From NCBI RefSeq assembly GCF_958979055.1, contig NC_084888.1, forward strand, positions 12,566,804 through 12,630,803: a DNA stretch of 64,000 bases. Direction: 5' to 3'. The DNA comes from Alnus glutinosa. Its lineage: Eukaryota; Streptophyta; Magnoliopsida; Fagales; Betulaceae. Both the position numbers and the translations under genes were made by a program. The stretch's first letter is position 1. Each line of letters starts with the position of its first letter. Shown one piece after another: positions 53,869 to 63,948 of the stretch. The notes below the pieces were generated by a model. The model did not search any database. It saw nothing but the letters and a program-made list of their open reading frames with translations, and had not been told where the DNA came from.

Positions 53869-54064
53869 CCTCCTAAGCCTAGGTATATGATCTTCAAAGT
53901 GTTTATGGCCTGTACAATCTCTTGTTACTAAAAGGCTTCTTTTTCTGACCTAAATTAAATGCCCCTGTAATGTAATCTGGCCTACCATCTATACCTAGTT
54001 TGGTGTGGAATGCACAACAATTCAAATCTAATGGTGTTGGATATTGCAGATAGCAAAAAAACAT

Positions 54065-54262
54065 ATGGCCATTAAACCGACAGTTGCGCTGAGGGCTATA
54101 CTTGTAGGAGGAGTAGCAGCATTTGCAAAAATAGCCGGTGTAATGAAGGCTGCAGGTGGTGTAAAGATGGGCGCAGCAACAGCGGCAGCTGCCATGACAG
54201 CAGCAGCGACTGCGGCTATGTCAGCAAAACAGGAACCAAAGGATGCTTCCAAGCAGCCTTAA
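54065..54262 (+). CDS. Conserved 65-aa alanine-rich small protein
   Basis: A short exon opens after a TTGCAG acceptor (54044-54049) with ATG at 54065 and stop at 54260-54262. Residues 1-30 (MAIKPTVALRAILVGGVAAF) are basic then hydrophobic, consistent with a single membrane segment or organelle-targeting helix. The rest is Ala/Met rich (GAATAAAAMTAAATAAMSA) with a charged tail KQEPKDASKQP. I recall similar short plant proteins of unknown function, but I cannot name the family. Codon use is regular and the stop is followed by a normal 3' region with AATAAA-like text (54357-54365). The first exon is not certain. The role is unknown. Confidence 0.6.
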   Translation: MAIKPTVALRAILVGGVAAFAKIAGVMKAAGGVKMGAATAAAAMTAAATAAMSAKQEPKDASKQP

Positions 54263-54999
54263 AAATAACTTCCCAGTGAGTGTTTGGGGAGTAAATTGGC
54301 TATATTTGAAGTTTTTGTATCGTAACCTTGATTCTAAGACGATGTATAAACCATCTGAAATAAAAGAAATTACGTTGTTGATTTACACACACCAACTTAG
54401 CTGTATTTGAAAATTTTGAATTGTATAACATTAACATTACCGTTTGAAATAAAAGACATCATTGATTTACACTGAACAAATTGTACTAATGTTGTTGAGC
54501 CTATGATGATTGCTCATATTAACTTGACAATACAATTGACCCTCTCAACTAATTATAGTGTTGTATACCAGCTAATGCAGAGAGCATATGAATTGCATGA
54601 TCAAACTAATAGTTCTCTAAATGGATTTCATTTTAAACCAGGCTTAATCTGAGTCTATATAGTTCCATTTTCTTCCCTTTTTTATATTTTAATCATTTTA
54701 TTAATTTTATTGGTGCATTGCACGCCTACTAGTTAAATACTAATTTTCAAGTAATACGTGCATACGACTGGGTTCAATAAGTAATCATTAAAGGAAGTGT
54801 ATAACTCGACGAAATGTGAAACCATTCCAAAAGGATGCCCGTTGATCAAAATCTTAAATGTTACACTCAAAACAGCACTACTTTGGTGTATATTAAGTAT
54901 TTTCTTTTCGTTGGTTTGAGGGGTATTACAACCAAAGAAAGGGAACGCAAAAGCAAACCACAAAGCTAAAGACAGCAATTGGCTGTCAAGACAGATTCC

Positions 55000-55035
<36 letters not shown>

Positions 55036-55264
55036 ACTCTGCCCATGGCCAGTGGCTACTCTTATGATCTGATTATTTTCCTTCACACTTATATATGTTC
55101 CTTTAGAGGACACAAAAAGTGATGCATCCTTCTCTGCTGTAGACAACCAAACATGGGAGAGACCTTCAGGAGGTCCAGAGTTCTTAATTTGGAGGTCGTC
55201 AACAATCAAGCTCTATCCTTTCCATGTTTCAAGCAAGGACCAGGGCATTCTGTATCATGTCGTG
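54263..55264. other. Intergenic region between convergent genes
   Basis: Holds the 3' end of the small protein gene (+) and the probable 3' UTR of the beta-galactosidase (-), which converge here. A C34 run is present at 55001-55034. A minus-strand frame at 55209-55040 (VDDLQIKNSGPPEGL..) is open but lies downstream of the beta-galactosidase stop and resembles nothing known. Confidence 0.45.
55001..55034. repeat. C34 homopolymer
   Basis: An uninterrupted run of 34 C's between 'cagattcct' and 'gactctgccc'. It is the longest G/C homopolymer in the window, and its length is doubtful on technical grounds. Confidence 0.9.
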
Positions 55265-58200
55265 TTACAGCTGATGCACATCCGATTTACTTGATCCGCG
55301 TCCGCATGTGAAGTCTGGCTGATCGACCGAGTGTATCACAAGCTCGGGGTCTGGAGATTCTAACTCAAGTACAACCTGTGAACAAAACCATTGAAAGACG
55401 GAGATAAAGAGTTGCAACATATTTTTAGGAGCAGTTGAGGGGCATCTTTCTTTCTAATAAATGAAAAAAGAAAAATTATTAAATGCCAGAGAGAAAAATC
55501 TGTTGTACTATATTATTTTGCTTATTGGATTATGGACCTCTTCAAGAATCCACATCAAAAAAGCAAAAAGGGGTCTCTTACATTGCATTAGAAAAACCAT
55601 AACTTAATTTCCAGATTTTGACATGGATTGCAATCCACAAAGTTGATGGCCAATAAAATATACATGTTAATATAAATGAAACCAGCACAACCTATAATCA
55701 TGAAACTAGAAAATAACTTAAGAATCTAAATAATTTAACAGAAAAACAATCACAAAGCAAACATCAATAAGTGAGAAATAATAGGTGAAAATATAACTTT
55801 TGGCATCTCCTACCACAACATTTTCCCCCTGATGAAGAACTGGAGCAGGGACATAAAGGTTGCATTGTGGTCCCATCATCTGCAAAAAGCACCATATATC
55901 TATTATCACAGAAAATGTATACACCAACTAGAAGCATAATATCAAACCAAGTAACAAAATCACATAAAGGAACTACTTAATATAGGGAAATGGAAGTTTA
56001 CCGGCCAGTATCTTCCTATATTAAATTCATTGACAAATGCAATCCCTTTACCCCAACCACGGAATGATAAGAATGTGTCTTTAACATGGTCAACTTTGTC
56101 AATAGAGAAACGGCCGGCATAAAATGCTGGTTCTTTCAGAACATTCTCTGCATATGGAACGTTAGTGGCTATTCATTAATGGTCATTTCTCCATCATTAT
56201 TCATAACCTCACTGGATTGGAGTTGTGCTTGACAAAACAAAAAATGACCAGGGATGGTTACTAAAGAAAATAATGCAATGAGTAGAATGGAGCATCATTC
56301 TTAGTTTTCTGGTAACAGACTAGGCTTACCTTTGGCTTTTCTGAGGGCTGAATTTTTTATGAATTCAGAATATGAAACCTGAATGATGGGATTGGCTTTT
56401 GGGATCTCATTCAGGTTGTTCAAAGGAATTGAGAGCATTTTCCATTGTTGCAGAATTCGCCCATTTAGATAAACAGAAGATAAAATACCCTGAAAAAAAG
56501 AAGAAGCAAGAAAGACCAGTTCAATATTATCTGTTATAGTAGGAAGCGCTCTATTTTAAAGATCCAGAGTAGGGGAAAAAGTGCAATATTGAAATATCAT
56601 CTAGGAAGAAAAAGAAAGAATTACCTTAACAGAGACTTAGTCAAGTGTATATATAACTTACATCACTGAATTCTTAATTAGTTATATGTGATGTTTACTA
56701 GATGTAGAAACTCCTTGTTTAACAATTATAACTAACTGCCCAGAAAACATGATTGTTAGAAAGAAATTAATAATTGGTGTATATGTACGTATTATTTTAA
56801 AGTGTACATATACCCAATAGGTATCCCAATTAGGTGTCCTTATTTCTAGAATATTGCATCAGCTGTCTTTTCCTCTAGAATGATGTATTTTGCTTCTATA
56901 AATAGTAACATATGGTGAGGGCCAAAGATATACGCCAGGTCTCTCTTTTGTAAAAATTCTAACCTTGACATGGTATTAAAGCATAAGAATTCCTTTTAAA
57001 AATAAAAAATGGGTCTAGTCCCTCCTGTTTGATCATTTTCTTCTTTATTTTCTCTCCCCGATTACAATAGTGATAGGGAATTTCTGATGGAATAGGTGGA
57101 TTGTGAACAAATGTAGAAATGGGAGGGAAATGTTATTGATAATATTCCACTTGAGGTAGGAATCACCGTTACACACAAGGTATTTGTTCAAATATTGCAA
57201 TAACTCTTCTCCTAATCCTCTGACTCTCTTAAATAGACACACTCCTAACAACCTAACAACCAATCTGATAAACCAACCAGAACAATAAAGATAATATCTC
57301 ATCTCTAATGATGGAGATAACCCTTTCCCCTTATCCCTTGTTCTTATCCCACTCATAGGATTACTCCCGGTACTTAGGATTGGGATTTCTAGTCTTGCGG
57401 GTAGTCTCTATCAACTGCCCCTCCTTGGACACAATCCTTGTCCTCAAGGTCGAAGTCACGAAATTATTGTCGGAGGCATTCTACCTCTTCCCATGTGACA
57501 TCTTCAGGTGGCATGCCCTTCCATTGTACTAATGGCATGCCCTTCCATTGTACTAATGCTTTAGTGACATACTTCGCGCCATGTTCACCCACTAGGAACA
57601 TCTGAGAACGGCAGAAGATCCAGAGTAAACCGAGACACGTCCCCAATTTTCTTTTTAAGCAGCGAGACATGGAAAACCGGTTGGATCTGAGCCATATTGG
57701 GAAGAGCTAACTTGTATGCCACAGCTCCAATCCACTCAAAATTTGATAAGGTCCAAAGTAATGGCTTGCTAATTTTTGATGGGCTCGACGGAAGACGTTA
57801 CTCTGGCGATAAGGCTGTAATCGCAAGAAAACCCTGTCACCCACTTCGAATTCACAGTTCCTGCGCTTCTTATCAGTTTGTTGCTTCATCCGGTTGCTTG
57901 CCTTCTATAAATGAACCTTCAGTTGCTGCAGTAGCTTATCTTTCTCTCGTGTAGCTCCTTGTCAACCTCATCAACCACCAAAGGCCCAGCTAGATAATTT
58001 ACCATAGTCGGGGGTGGACAGCCATACAGAGCCTGGAAGGGAGTGGTAGTGGTACCCACAAGTGGTGAAAGGTGGTGTTGTACCAGTATCCGTCTACGGT
58101 AGATGTTGTTCCCATTGCTTAGCGTGTTGGCTATAAAGACAACAAAGGTACTGCTCGAGGCATCTGTTCACCACCTCGGTTTGGCCATCGACAGTAATAA

Positions 58201-61200
58201 GGTGACCCAAATAGTCCATTGCAGTTTGCCCAAAGACAGTTAGTGGGTTTAACCACAAATTGCTGGGTTGCTAGTATCTCAAAAGTCTTCCTGATGTGAA
58301 TCAAGTGATCTTCCCAGTTCGGACTACATGTGAGAATGTCGTAAAAAAATACAAGGATAAATTGCCGTAAGTAAGGTCCAAATATGCCATTCACAGCAGC
58401 CTGAAAAGTGGAGCATTACAGAGTCCAAAAGGCATTACTAAGTACTCTTAATGTCCACTATGGGTCCGAAAAGCAATCTTATGGATATGCTAGGGGTGGA
58501 CCCGAATCTGGGGGTAACCAGCTCTTAAATCCAATTTGGTGAAATATTGAGACCCGTATAATTCATTAATCATATCGTCGACGATGGGTATAAGAAAGTG
58601 ATCCTTAACCGTAACTGCATTCAAGGCTCTATGGTCGGTACAAAACCACCATGTGCCATCTTTTTTCTTAACGAGCAATATTGGTGACGAAAAGGGGCTA
58701 CTGCCGTGCCTAATCAAGCCCAATAAAAGCATTTCAGACATTTGTCTTTCAATCTCATTTTTCTGGAAATGGGCATACCTGAAGGGTTTGACATTGATTA
58801 GGCCCATTCCTTCCTTGAGTGTGATTCGGTGATCAAACTCTTGTGTAGGTGGCAGCATTGTAGGCTCCTCCATTACTTGCTGAAATTCAGCAAGTATTGC
58901 CTGGATGTCAACCGCCACAGTTGATTGAGCATTGCGTTGGGCCTGCCTGCCTGCCACAACAAACACTTCACCCCCAATTGCAACCTCACGGCCCATCATG
59001 GTATTGCTAATAGCCCGGCCCTGGATTTGTATTGAGCCACAATCTCATAAACCTTATCTCCACGTGTAAGTGTCATCGAGTCTTTCCCAATCACAGATGA
59101 CTGGACCGAGCTTCTCCAACCACTGAATCCCTAAAACAACATCCAAGCCATTCAGAGGCAATGAGAAGAATGTTGCCATGATATCCAGCCCTTGTATCAG
59201 CAACCCAACACCTTCATGTTTCTCCCTGGAAGAGAGTTTTTCTCCATTAGCCACAGCTACCCAAAACTCATCAATGGGTTTCACTGACAGCCCCAAATTG
59301 TGTGCCACCTTCTAGTCAATGAAATTATGGGTGGAGCCACTATCGATCAAGACCAGTACCCTTTGATACCCAATACGGCGAATCACCCTCATTGTTCGTG
59401 GTCTAGTATAATGGGCTAGGGCATGCAAAGAAATCTGTGGATCACCCTCCTCAGCACACTCGTCATCGTCCTCCAGTATTAGAGTGTCCCCTGGTCGGTC
59501 CTCTCCTCCCCCAGACTCCGCGTCAAAGATGAACAGTTGCTTCACGACACATCAATGGCCCAGCGTGAACCTCTTGTTGCAGCTGAAATAGAGGCCTTTT
59601 TCCCTAAGCTTCTACATCTCCTCCCACGAAATCTTCTTCACTGGAGGTAAAGATTGATTCGGCTTTGGAATGGACATGGACATCGGTCCTCTGCCTGGGT
59701 TGTGCTTCGGAGTGTAGCGTGGATTCTCTCCCCTTGAAAATGGTTTGGCACGGTTCAATTGATCCTCCTGCATGTGAGCAAAGTGAATGGTACCCCGTTG
59801 AGAACGAGGTTTGAACATCTTTACTGGATTGGAGATTTCAGTCCGTAATCCCCCCCCAAAATAGTTCCAATCAATAATTTCTGCGGCCAGCCCTCCACTC
59901 GATTAGCTAATTGTCCAAATTCTTTTTGGTGCTCCCGCACCCTCCCCTTCTGCATGATGTGAGACAGAGCCTCATCGAAGTCTTCATAGTCAATGGGCCC
60001 TAAACGAGCCAGCAACTCCTGCTCAAAATTCTCCCAGGTTACAAGTTTGGCGTCCTCCTGATAGACCTTCTTCAACCACTGCCACCACTGGTTTGTCTCA
60101 CCCTCGAGTTAAAACATAGCAAATGTCACCTTCTACCCATCCATCGTCCGTTGATACTCAAAAAATTGAGCAACCCGATCCAACCATACAATGGGTTCCT
60201 CACCAGAAAACCGAAGAAAATCCATCTTCATGGGACAGTTGTAAGGGCCATCTTCCCAGTTGTCACGATGGTGAACATGCCGTGAAAACAAGTTTGACTC
60301 CTTTACGGGGTGCTGCAAAGATTCACCCTAAGTTTTGGATGAGCTGTCCATAATCTCCTTCATTGAGCGTTCAATGCTCTCCTTCAAAGAACGTCTGAGG
60401 TCCTGCATCCTTGTCTCACTCGATTGGGATAGCTTCTAAATTGAATCCTTGACCTCTTGCATGTCAAATTTGAGCTTTTCAATATGGTCCTTCTGGGTCG
60501 ACACTACTCTGATACCAGGTTGATAGGTAATTTATGATGAAATAGGTGGATTGTGAATGAATGTAGAAATGGGAAGGAAATGTTATTGATAAAATTCCAT
60601 TTGAGGTAGGAATCACTGTTACACACACAAGGAGTTTGTTTAAATACTTCAATGACTCTTCTCCATAAGCAGTGATAAACCAACTTGAACGATAAAGATA
60701 ATTTTTCATCTCTAATGAGATGGAGATAACCCTTTCCCCTTATTCATCTGCTGAATAGGATTACTCCCAATACTTAGGATTGGGATTCCTAGTCTTGCAG
60801 GTAGAGTCTCTATCAAATAGTGTTGTGGTTGAAGGATTAGACCCGATACCCATGGTTGGAGGTTGATGGCGGCATCATCTTTGTAACAGTTGAGATGTCA
60901 TCGCCATTGACCTCATCATTGTAATGGTTGTTGTTAGTCAACAAGGTAGCTTATGGATATATGGTGACCGGAGAAGTTTGTCGGTTATTTGGATAAATCC
61001 TCCACATTGCAGTGGTCTTCGGTTGTTTCTGATTGGTCATTGATGTGTTGTGGTAGTCGGCCACGTCTGTACAGGTAGCCAATTATGTCTTTGGTGGGTG
61101 GTTCTAGTCGTCGGTGGTTGCCGTTTATTGTGTTTTGGTTGAGGTTGTGGTTATTGTTGTGGTTGATTGTGGTCCTTAAGCGCGTCTATTATTGTTTTTG

Positions 61201-63948
61201 TGGGGGTTGTCGTTGTCCTATAGTTTCTAGCAGCAAATCTTCGGCCGTATTCAAAGACAAAAGTCGGTGTTTGGTTACAAGTGCACACTATTCCTGTTCC
61301 AAAACATGAATATCTATTGGCTCGGTTTAATCCAATTCCAATCCATGTCTATTTTATTCCCGTTTCACCTTTAGGCCAGCCTAGTTGAGTTCGGCCCAAG
61401 TTCCACTTCAATCCAAGATCAACTTCGCCTAACGTCCAAGTCTAGCCCAAGTTAAAAGCCTGGCCCAAACAAATGGATCCATAACTCTGTTCGTACCAAC
61501 CGAATTGAGTAAACCCAGACTTGAACCGGATCAACCTAAATGCAAATTGATCCGGCAACGCGTTTCAGCAAGTGTCGGCGCTTTCTGGCTTTTTTCAGCC
61601 AGTGTAGGTGTTTCCCGGTGAACTTCAACTGGTGTTGATGTTTTTTCAACAAACTTTGGCCGGTGTTGGTGTTTTTCCGGCAAACCTCGGCCAATGTTGG
61701 AGTTTTCCAACGTGTTTCTGCTGGTGCAGGTGCTTTCCAATGAACTTCGGCCAATGTAAGTGTTTCCCTGTGAACTTTAACTGGTGTCAGTGTTTTTCTA
61801 GCAAACCTTGACTGGTGTTGGAGTTTTTGGCGAGTTTCATCCAATGTTGGAGTTTAACAGTGTGTTTTGGCCAGTTCAATTCGTTTAGAATACTCACATT
61901 GAGCTATCCAAAATAACGTAGCAAAAAATTCTCAAAAAAAACTTAACATCTAGCTAGTCAAAATAGCTAAGGATATGTTGAGCTGCTACAGTGATCAGCA
62001 AATTTGCTTAGCACTATAGCTCAACAATGCATAATTTATATTAATAAAAACATCAATCTAATTCTCTATTCTTTGAGAATAGTGAAAGTAGATAAAGAAA
62101 TAATATTTTAAATGGAAAAGTAAAAGTGGATAGCTAAAATACTGAACTGGATGTGGGTGCTTTGAAAAAGTGGATAGCTAAAATAAAATAAAATAAAAAA
62201 CTTTTTTTTTTTTTTGATAGGTAAAACCATTATGCCATATGTTTTAGTTCTTTAGCTAAATATTTATTGAGCGGGATGTAAATGCTTTTATCGGCCAATT
62301 CGGTGGTTTTTCAGTAGTTTAGTTTGTTTTTCAGCCAGCCCAATTTTTATTTATTTTTGGCCAGTTTTGTTGTTTTTCAGCCTATTCAATTTGTTTATTG
62401 GCCACTTCCGTGGTTTTTGGGCCAGTTGGTGGTTTTTCAGCTGGTTTCATAGATTTTCGACCTATTCAATTAGTTTTTCAACCAGTTTCTTGGTATTTTG
62501 GTCAGTTCAATTTGTTTTTCGGCCGGTTCACTTAAAGACCAACTTGTTGATGTAATTAAAAAGTCTGTGTCGTAATCAATTAGAGTTTATTTGTTCCAAA
62601 CTAGGCTTATATGATATATATTCTCCGGCTTGAGGGGAAGTGTTAGAGAATTAGGGTAATATTGTAATAAAATAAAATAAAAATTAAAGGTCTAAGTGTC
62701 CTTATTTCTAGAATCTTGTACCAGCTGTGCTTTCCTCTAGAATGTTGTATTTTGCTTCTATAAACAGTAACATATGGTGAGGGCCAAAGATATACTGGGC
62801 CTCTCTTTTGTGAAAACCCTAATCTTGACTATGATGATACTGCAAATCAGACAACTTACAATCTGGACTGTGATTCCTTACTTGGGATTTTAATTTAAAG
62901 AACCAATATTGGTTCTATCAATTTCTATAAAGATTAAATATAGATGGGAAAAATAAAAATTTCCAGAAGAAATGAGTCAATTTTTTTGTTGTTTGGCATT
63001 AGTACTGGTATTACCTTATAAGATCCTTTTAATGTTGATATTTTAGACTTCTAGTAGTAGTTCCAGAACTTGAGTTTTTCAATTTATACATAGAACCATG
63101 CTGCCTAGATATGACCAAGACCCTTCTGTGTCACACAATACATGAACTAACTTAAGAGTGTTTATAATATAGATGACTTTGACCCACCGAGTAGAAAGGA
63201 TTAGAATTCAGTCAAGGGAGTTCTCCAGAATGCACTCTTTTGGATATGACAAGAATTCTTATATTAACGATCAAAAGCATATAATTTTTTTTTTTTTTGG
63301 ATTGTTAGGACTAAAATGAAACCAATAACTTTATGACGTGGAAATCATATTTAAAAAAACAAAAAGACAACTTTCTATTTTACAAGTTACTTTACCTTTT
63401 TGTCAAATATGTACTGACCGTAATTTACGCGACCCATATTCTCAACCTGCAAGAATAGAAAAACTTTAAAACAGAAAAAATAAAATAAAAAGTCATAGCA
63501 TGAGATCAGAACAATCATGTTGTGTGTGTACGTATATACACTTATATGGATTGAGAGATATGTATGTCTGTATTGCTTAGAAGCCCCTAGCACTAACATA
63601 GTAACAAAAGAATTCATTGAATTTTGACGCTCTTATATAGCATTGGCTTTAGTAATCCTTCCAAATCAGTAAATACAACAATGTCCTCATATAATCAGCT
63701 TAAACCCTAAGACAAATAGTTTGATCATTATAATAGTAACAACTAAAATGACTTGTCAAAAAAAAAATAGTAACAACTAAAATGGGGTAGTTAGGTACCA
63801 AAACATATAAACTGATGTTTGAGAGACATTTAGTTTTAGGAAGGCCAAGTGTTTGATTTGACCATCTTTCAATTATACCAACAAATATTGGTCTTCCACC
63901 ATTATCTTCCGAAGAGCAAGATATGAAAACTTGAGCTCTGTCATGCAC
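55265..63948 (-). CDS. Beta-galactosidase (glycosyl hydrolase 35, BGAL17-like), C-terminal six exons; 5' part outside window
   Basis: Secreted or cell-wall enzyme family that removes terminal beta-galactosyl residues. Exons on the minus strand: 63948-63799, 63446-63396, 56489-56330, 56147-56002, 55879-55814, 55375-55265. All joins are GT/AG and in frame, giving 227 residues. Diagnostic text: VHDRAQVFI, GIIERWSN, ENMGRVNYGQYIFDKKGIL, SFRGWGKGIAFVNEFNIGRYWP, GPQCNLYVPAPVL and VVLELESPDPELV. These belong to the C-terminal galactose-binding-like and jelly-roll domains of GH35. The catalytic TIM barrel must lie past the right edge. Resemblance is to the Arabidopsis BGAL17 branch; the orthology is inferred. 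The intron 63395-56490 is 6.9 kb because nested LTR elements sit in it. Confidence 0.92.
57464..58191 (-). pseudogene. Chromovirus integrase C-terminus and chromodomain remnant
   Basis: From right to left on the minus strand the frames give VDGQTEVVNRCLEQYL (integrase core end), PFQALYGCPPPTMV, KRRNCEFEVGDRVFLRLQPYRQ (the GPY-type region; HYFGPYQI follows) and HVSLLKKKIG. The chromodomain end is ALVQWKGMP, with the octapeptide LVQWKGMP duplicated in tandem, then PEDVTWEEVE. Chromodomains steer integration toward particular chromatin marks in this family. Stops and shifts break the frame. Confidence 0.8.
58186..58999 (-). pseudogene. Chromovirus reverse-transcriptase remnant
   Basis: Frame 58999-58490 contains HRITLKEG, VKPFRYAHFQKNEIERQ, LLLGLIRHGSSPFSSPILLVKKKDGTWW, FCTDHRALNAVTVKDHFLIP and LDLRAGYPQIRVHP, the RT fingers and palm. 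After a frameshift, 58394-58131 gives GPYLRQFILVFFYDIL, where the catalytic YVDD box has become FYDI. The RT text stops at GHLIT (about 58192) and passes directly into integrase text. Confidence 0.85.
59054..59545 (-). pseudogene. Chromovirus protease region remnant
   Basis: RVLVLIDSGSTHNFID (59360-59312) holds the aspartic protease active site DSGSTHNFI. The following frame 59308-59054 (LGLSVKPIDEFWVAVANGEK; LDVVLGIQWLEKLG) is the usual downstream protease text. A stop (TAG) at 59309-59311 separates the two. Confidence 0.85.
59612..60353 (-). pseudogene. Chromovirus gag remnant
   Basis: 60318-60133 gives KMDFLRFSGEEPIVWLDRVAQFFEYQRT and 60075-59821 gives LVTWENFEQELLARLGPIDYEDFDEALSHIMQKGRVREHQKEFGQLANRV, the retrotransposon gag capsid pattern. 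59818-59612 is a basic linker (FKPRSQRG). The expected CCHC knuckle is not intact. Stops lie between the pieces. Confidence 0.8.
61560..61860. repeat. Degenerate tandem array, 'tggtgttggtgtttttccgg' units
   Basis: Seven to nine diverged units of about 30-36 bp (ccagtgtaggtgtttcccgg, gtgttgatgttttttcaac, ggtgttggtgtttttccgg, ccaatgttggagttttcc, and so on) lie inside the outer LTR element. A related poorer array follows at 62285-62535 (ttggccagttttgttgtttttcagcc). The long frames on both strands are by-products of the repeat. Confidence 0.75.
63732..63784 (+). mobile_element. 15-bp LINE-tail micro-insertion with 19-bp TSD (beta-galactosidase intron)
   Basis: The 19-mer aatagtaacaactaaaatg occurs at 63732-63750 and 63766-63784. 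Only 'acttgtcaaaaaaaa' lies between. The insert lies 15 bp from the donor of the beta-galactosidase exon 63948-63799 (downstream on the minus strand). Confidence 0.7.

Larger units (their letters stand above)
57066..60820 (-). mobile_element. Ty3/gypsy chromovirus, internally deleted, nested in the LTR element
   Basis: LTRs at 57071-57413 (3') and 60521-60815 (5', shorter through an internal deletion) begin TGATAG and end CTATCA. The duplication aatag flanks the element on both sides (57066-57070, 60816-60820). Just inside the 5' LTR the minus strand reads CCTGGTATCAGAGTAG, a tRNA-Met primer site. The purine tract GGAGGGGCAG (57414-57423, minus) precedes the 3' LTR. Gag, protease, RT, integrase tail and chromodomain pieces are all recognisable but broken. 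RNase H and most of the integrase are missing. Confidence 0.92.
56749..62835 (+). mobile_element. Non-coding LTR element (LARD/TRIM-like) hosting a nested chromovirus
   Basis: LTRs at 56754-56970 and 62641-62830 share 'gtgtccttatttctagaat', 'ttttgcttctata', 'agtaacatatggtgagggcc' and 'aaagatata'. They start TGTTAGA and end CTTGAC(A/T). A 5-bp duplication atgat flanks the whole (56749-56753, 62831-62835). After the left LTR the sequence TGGTATTAAAGC is a slightly altered tRNA-Met primer site. GAGGGGAAG precedes the right LTR. The element's own interior (56971-57065 and 60821-62640) is about 1.9 kb and non-coding, including GGTGTTGGTGTTTTTCCGG-like repeats. It lies antisense in the beta-galactosidase intron. 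Confidence 0.85.

Noticed and set aside
52003..53897. Frames rich in Gly/Pro/Arg at the CCCGGGTACC arrays
   Set aside because: By-products of subterminal repeats of the hAT-like element.
54733..55209. 158-codon minus frame including a poly-Gly run as a separate gene
   Set aside because: Lies in the probable 3' UTR of the beta-galactosidase and crosses the C34 homopolymer; no known domain.
61531..61844. Frames with repeated TPTLAE/FCWCRCF-type peptides as a repeat protein
   Set aside because: Translation of a degenerate tandem DNA array within an LTR element on both strands, so not protein-driven.
62205..62230. Another LINE-tail micro-insertion (T14 then gataggtaa)
   Set aside because: The tail word matches, but flanking direct repeats are at most 5 bp of A-rich sequence, so not convincing.
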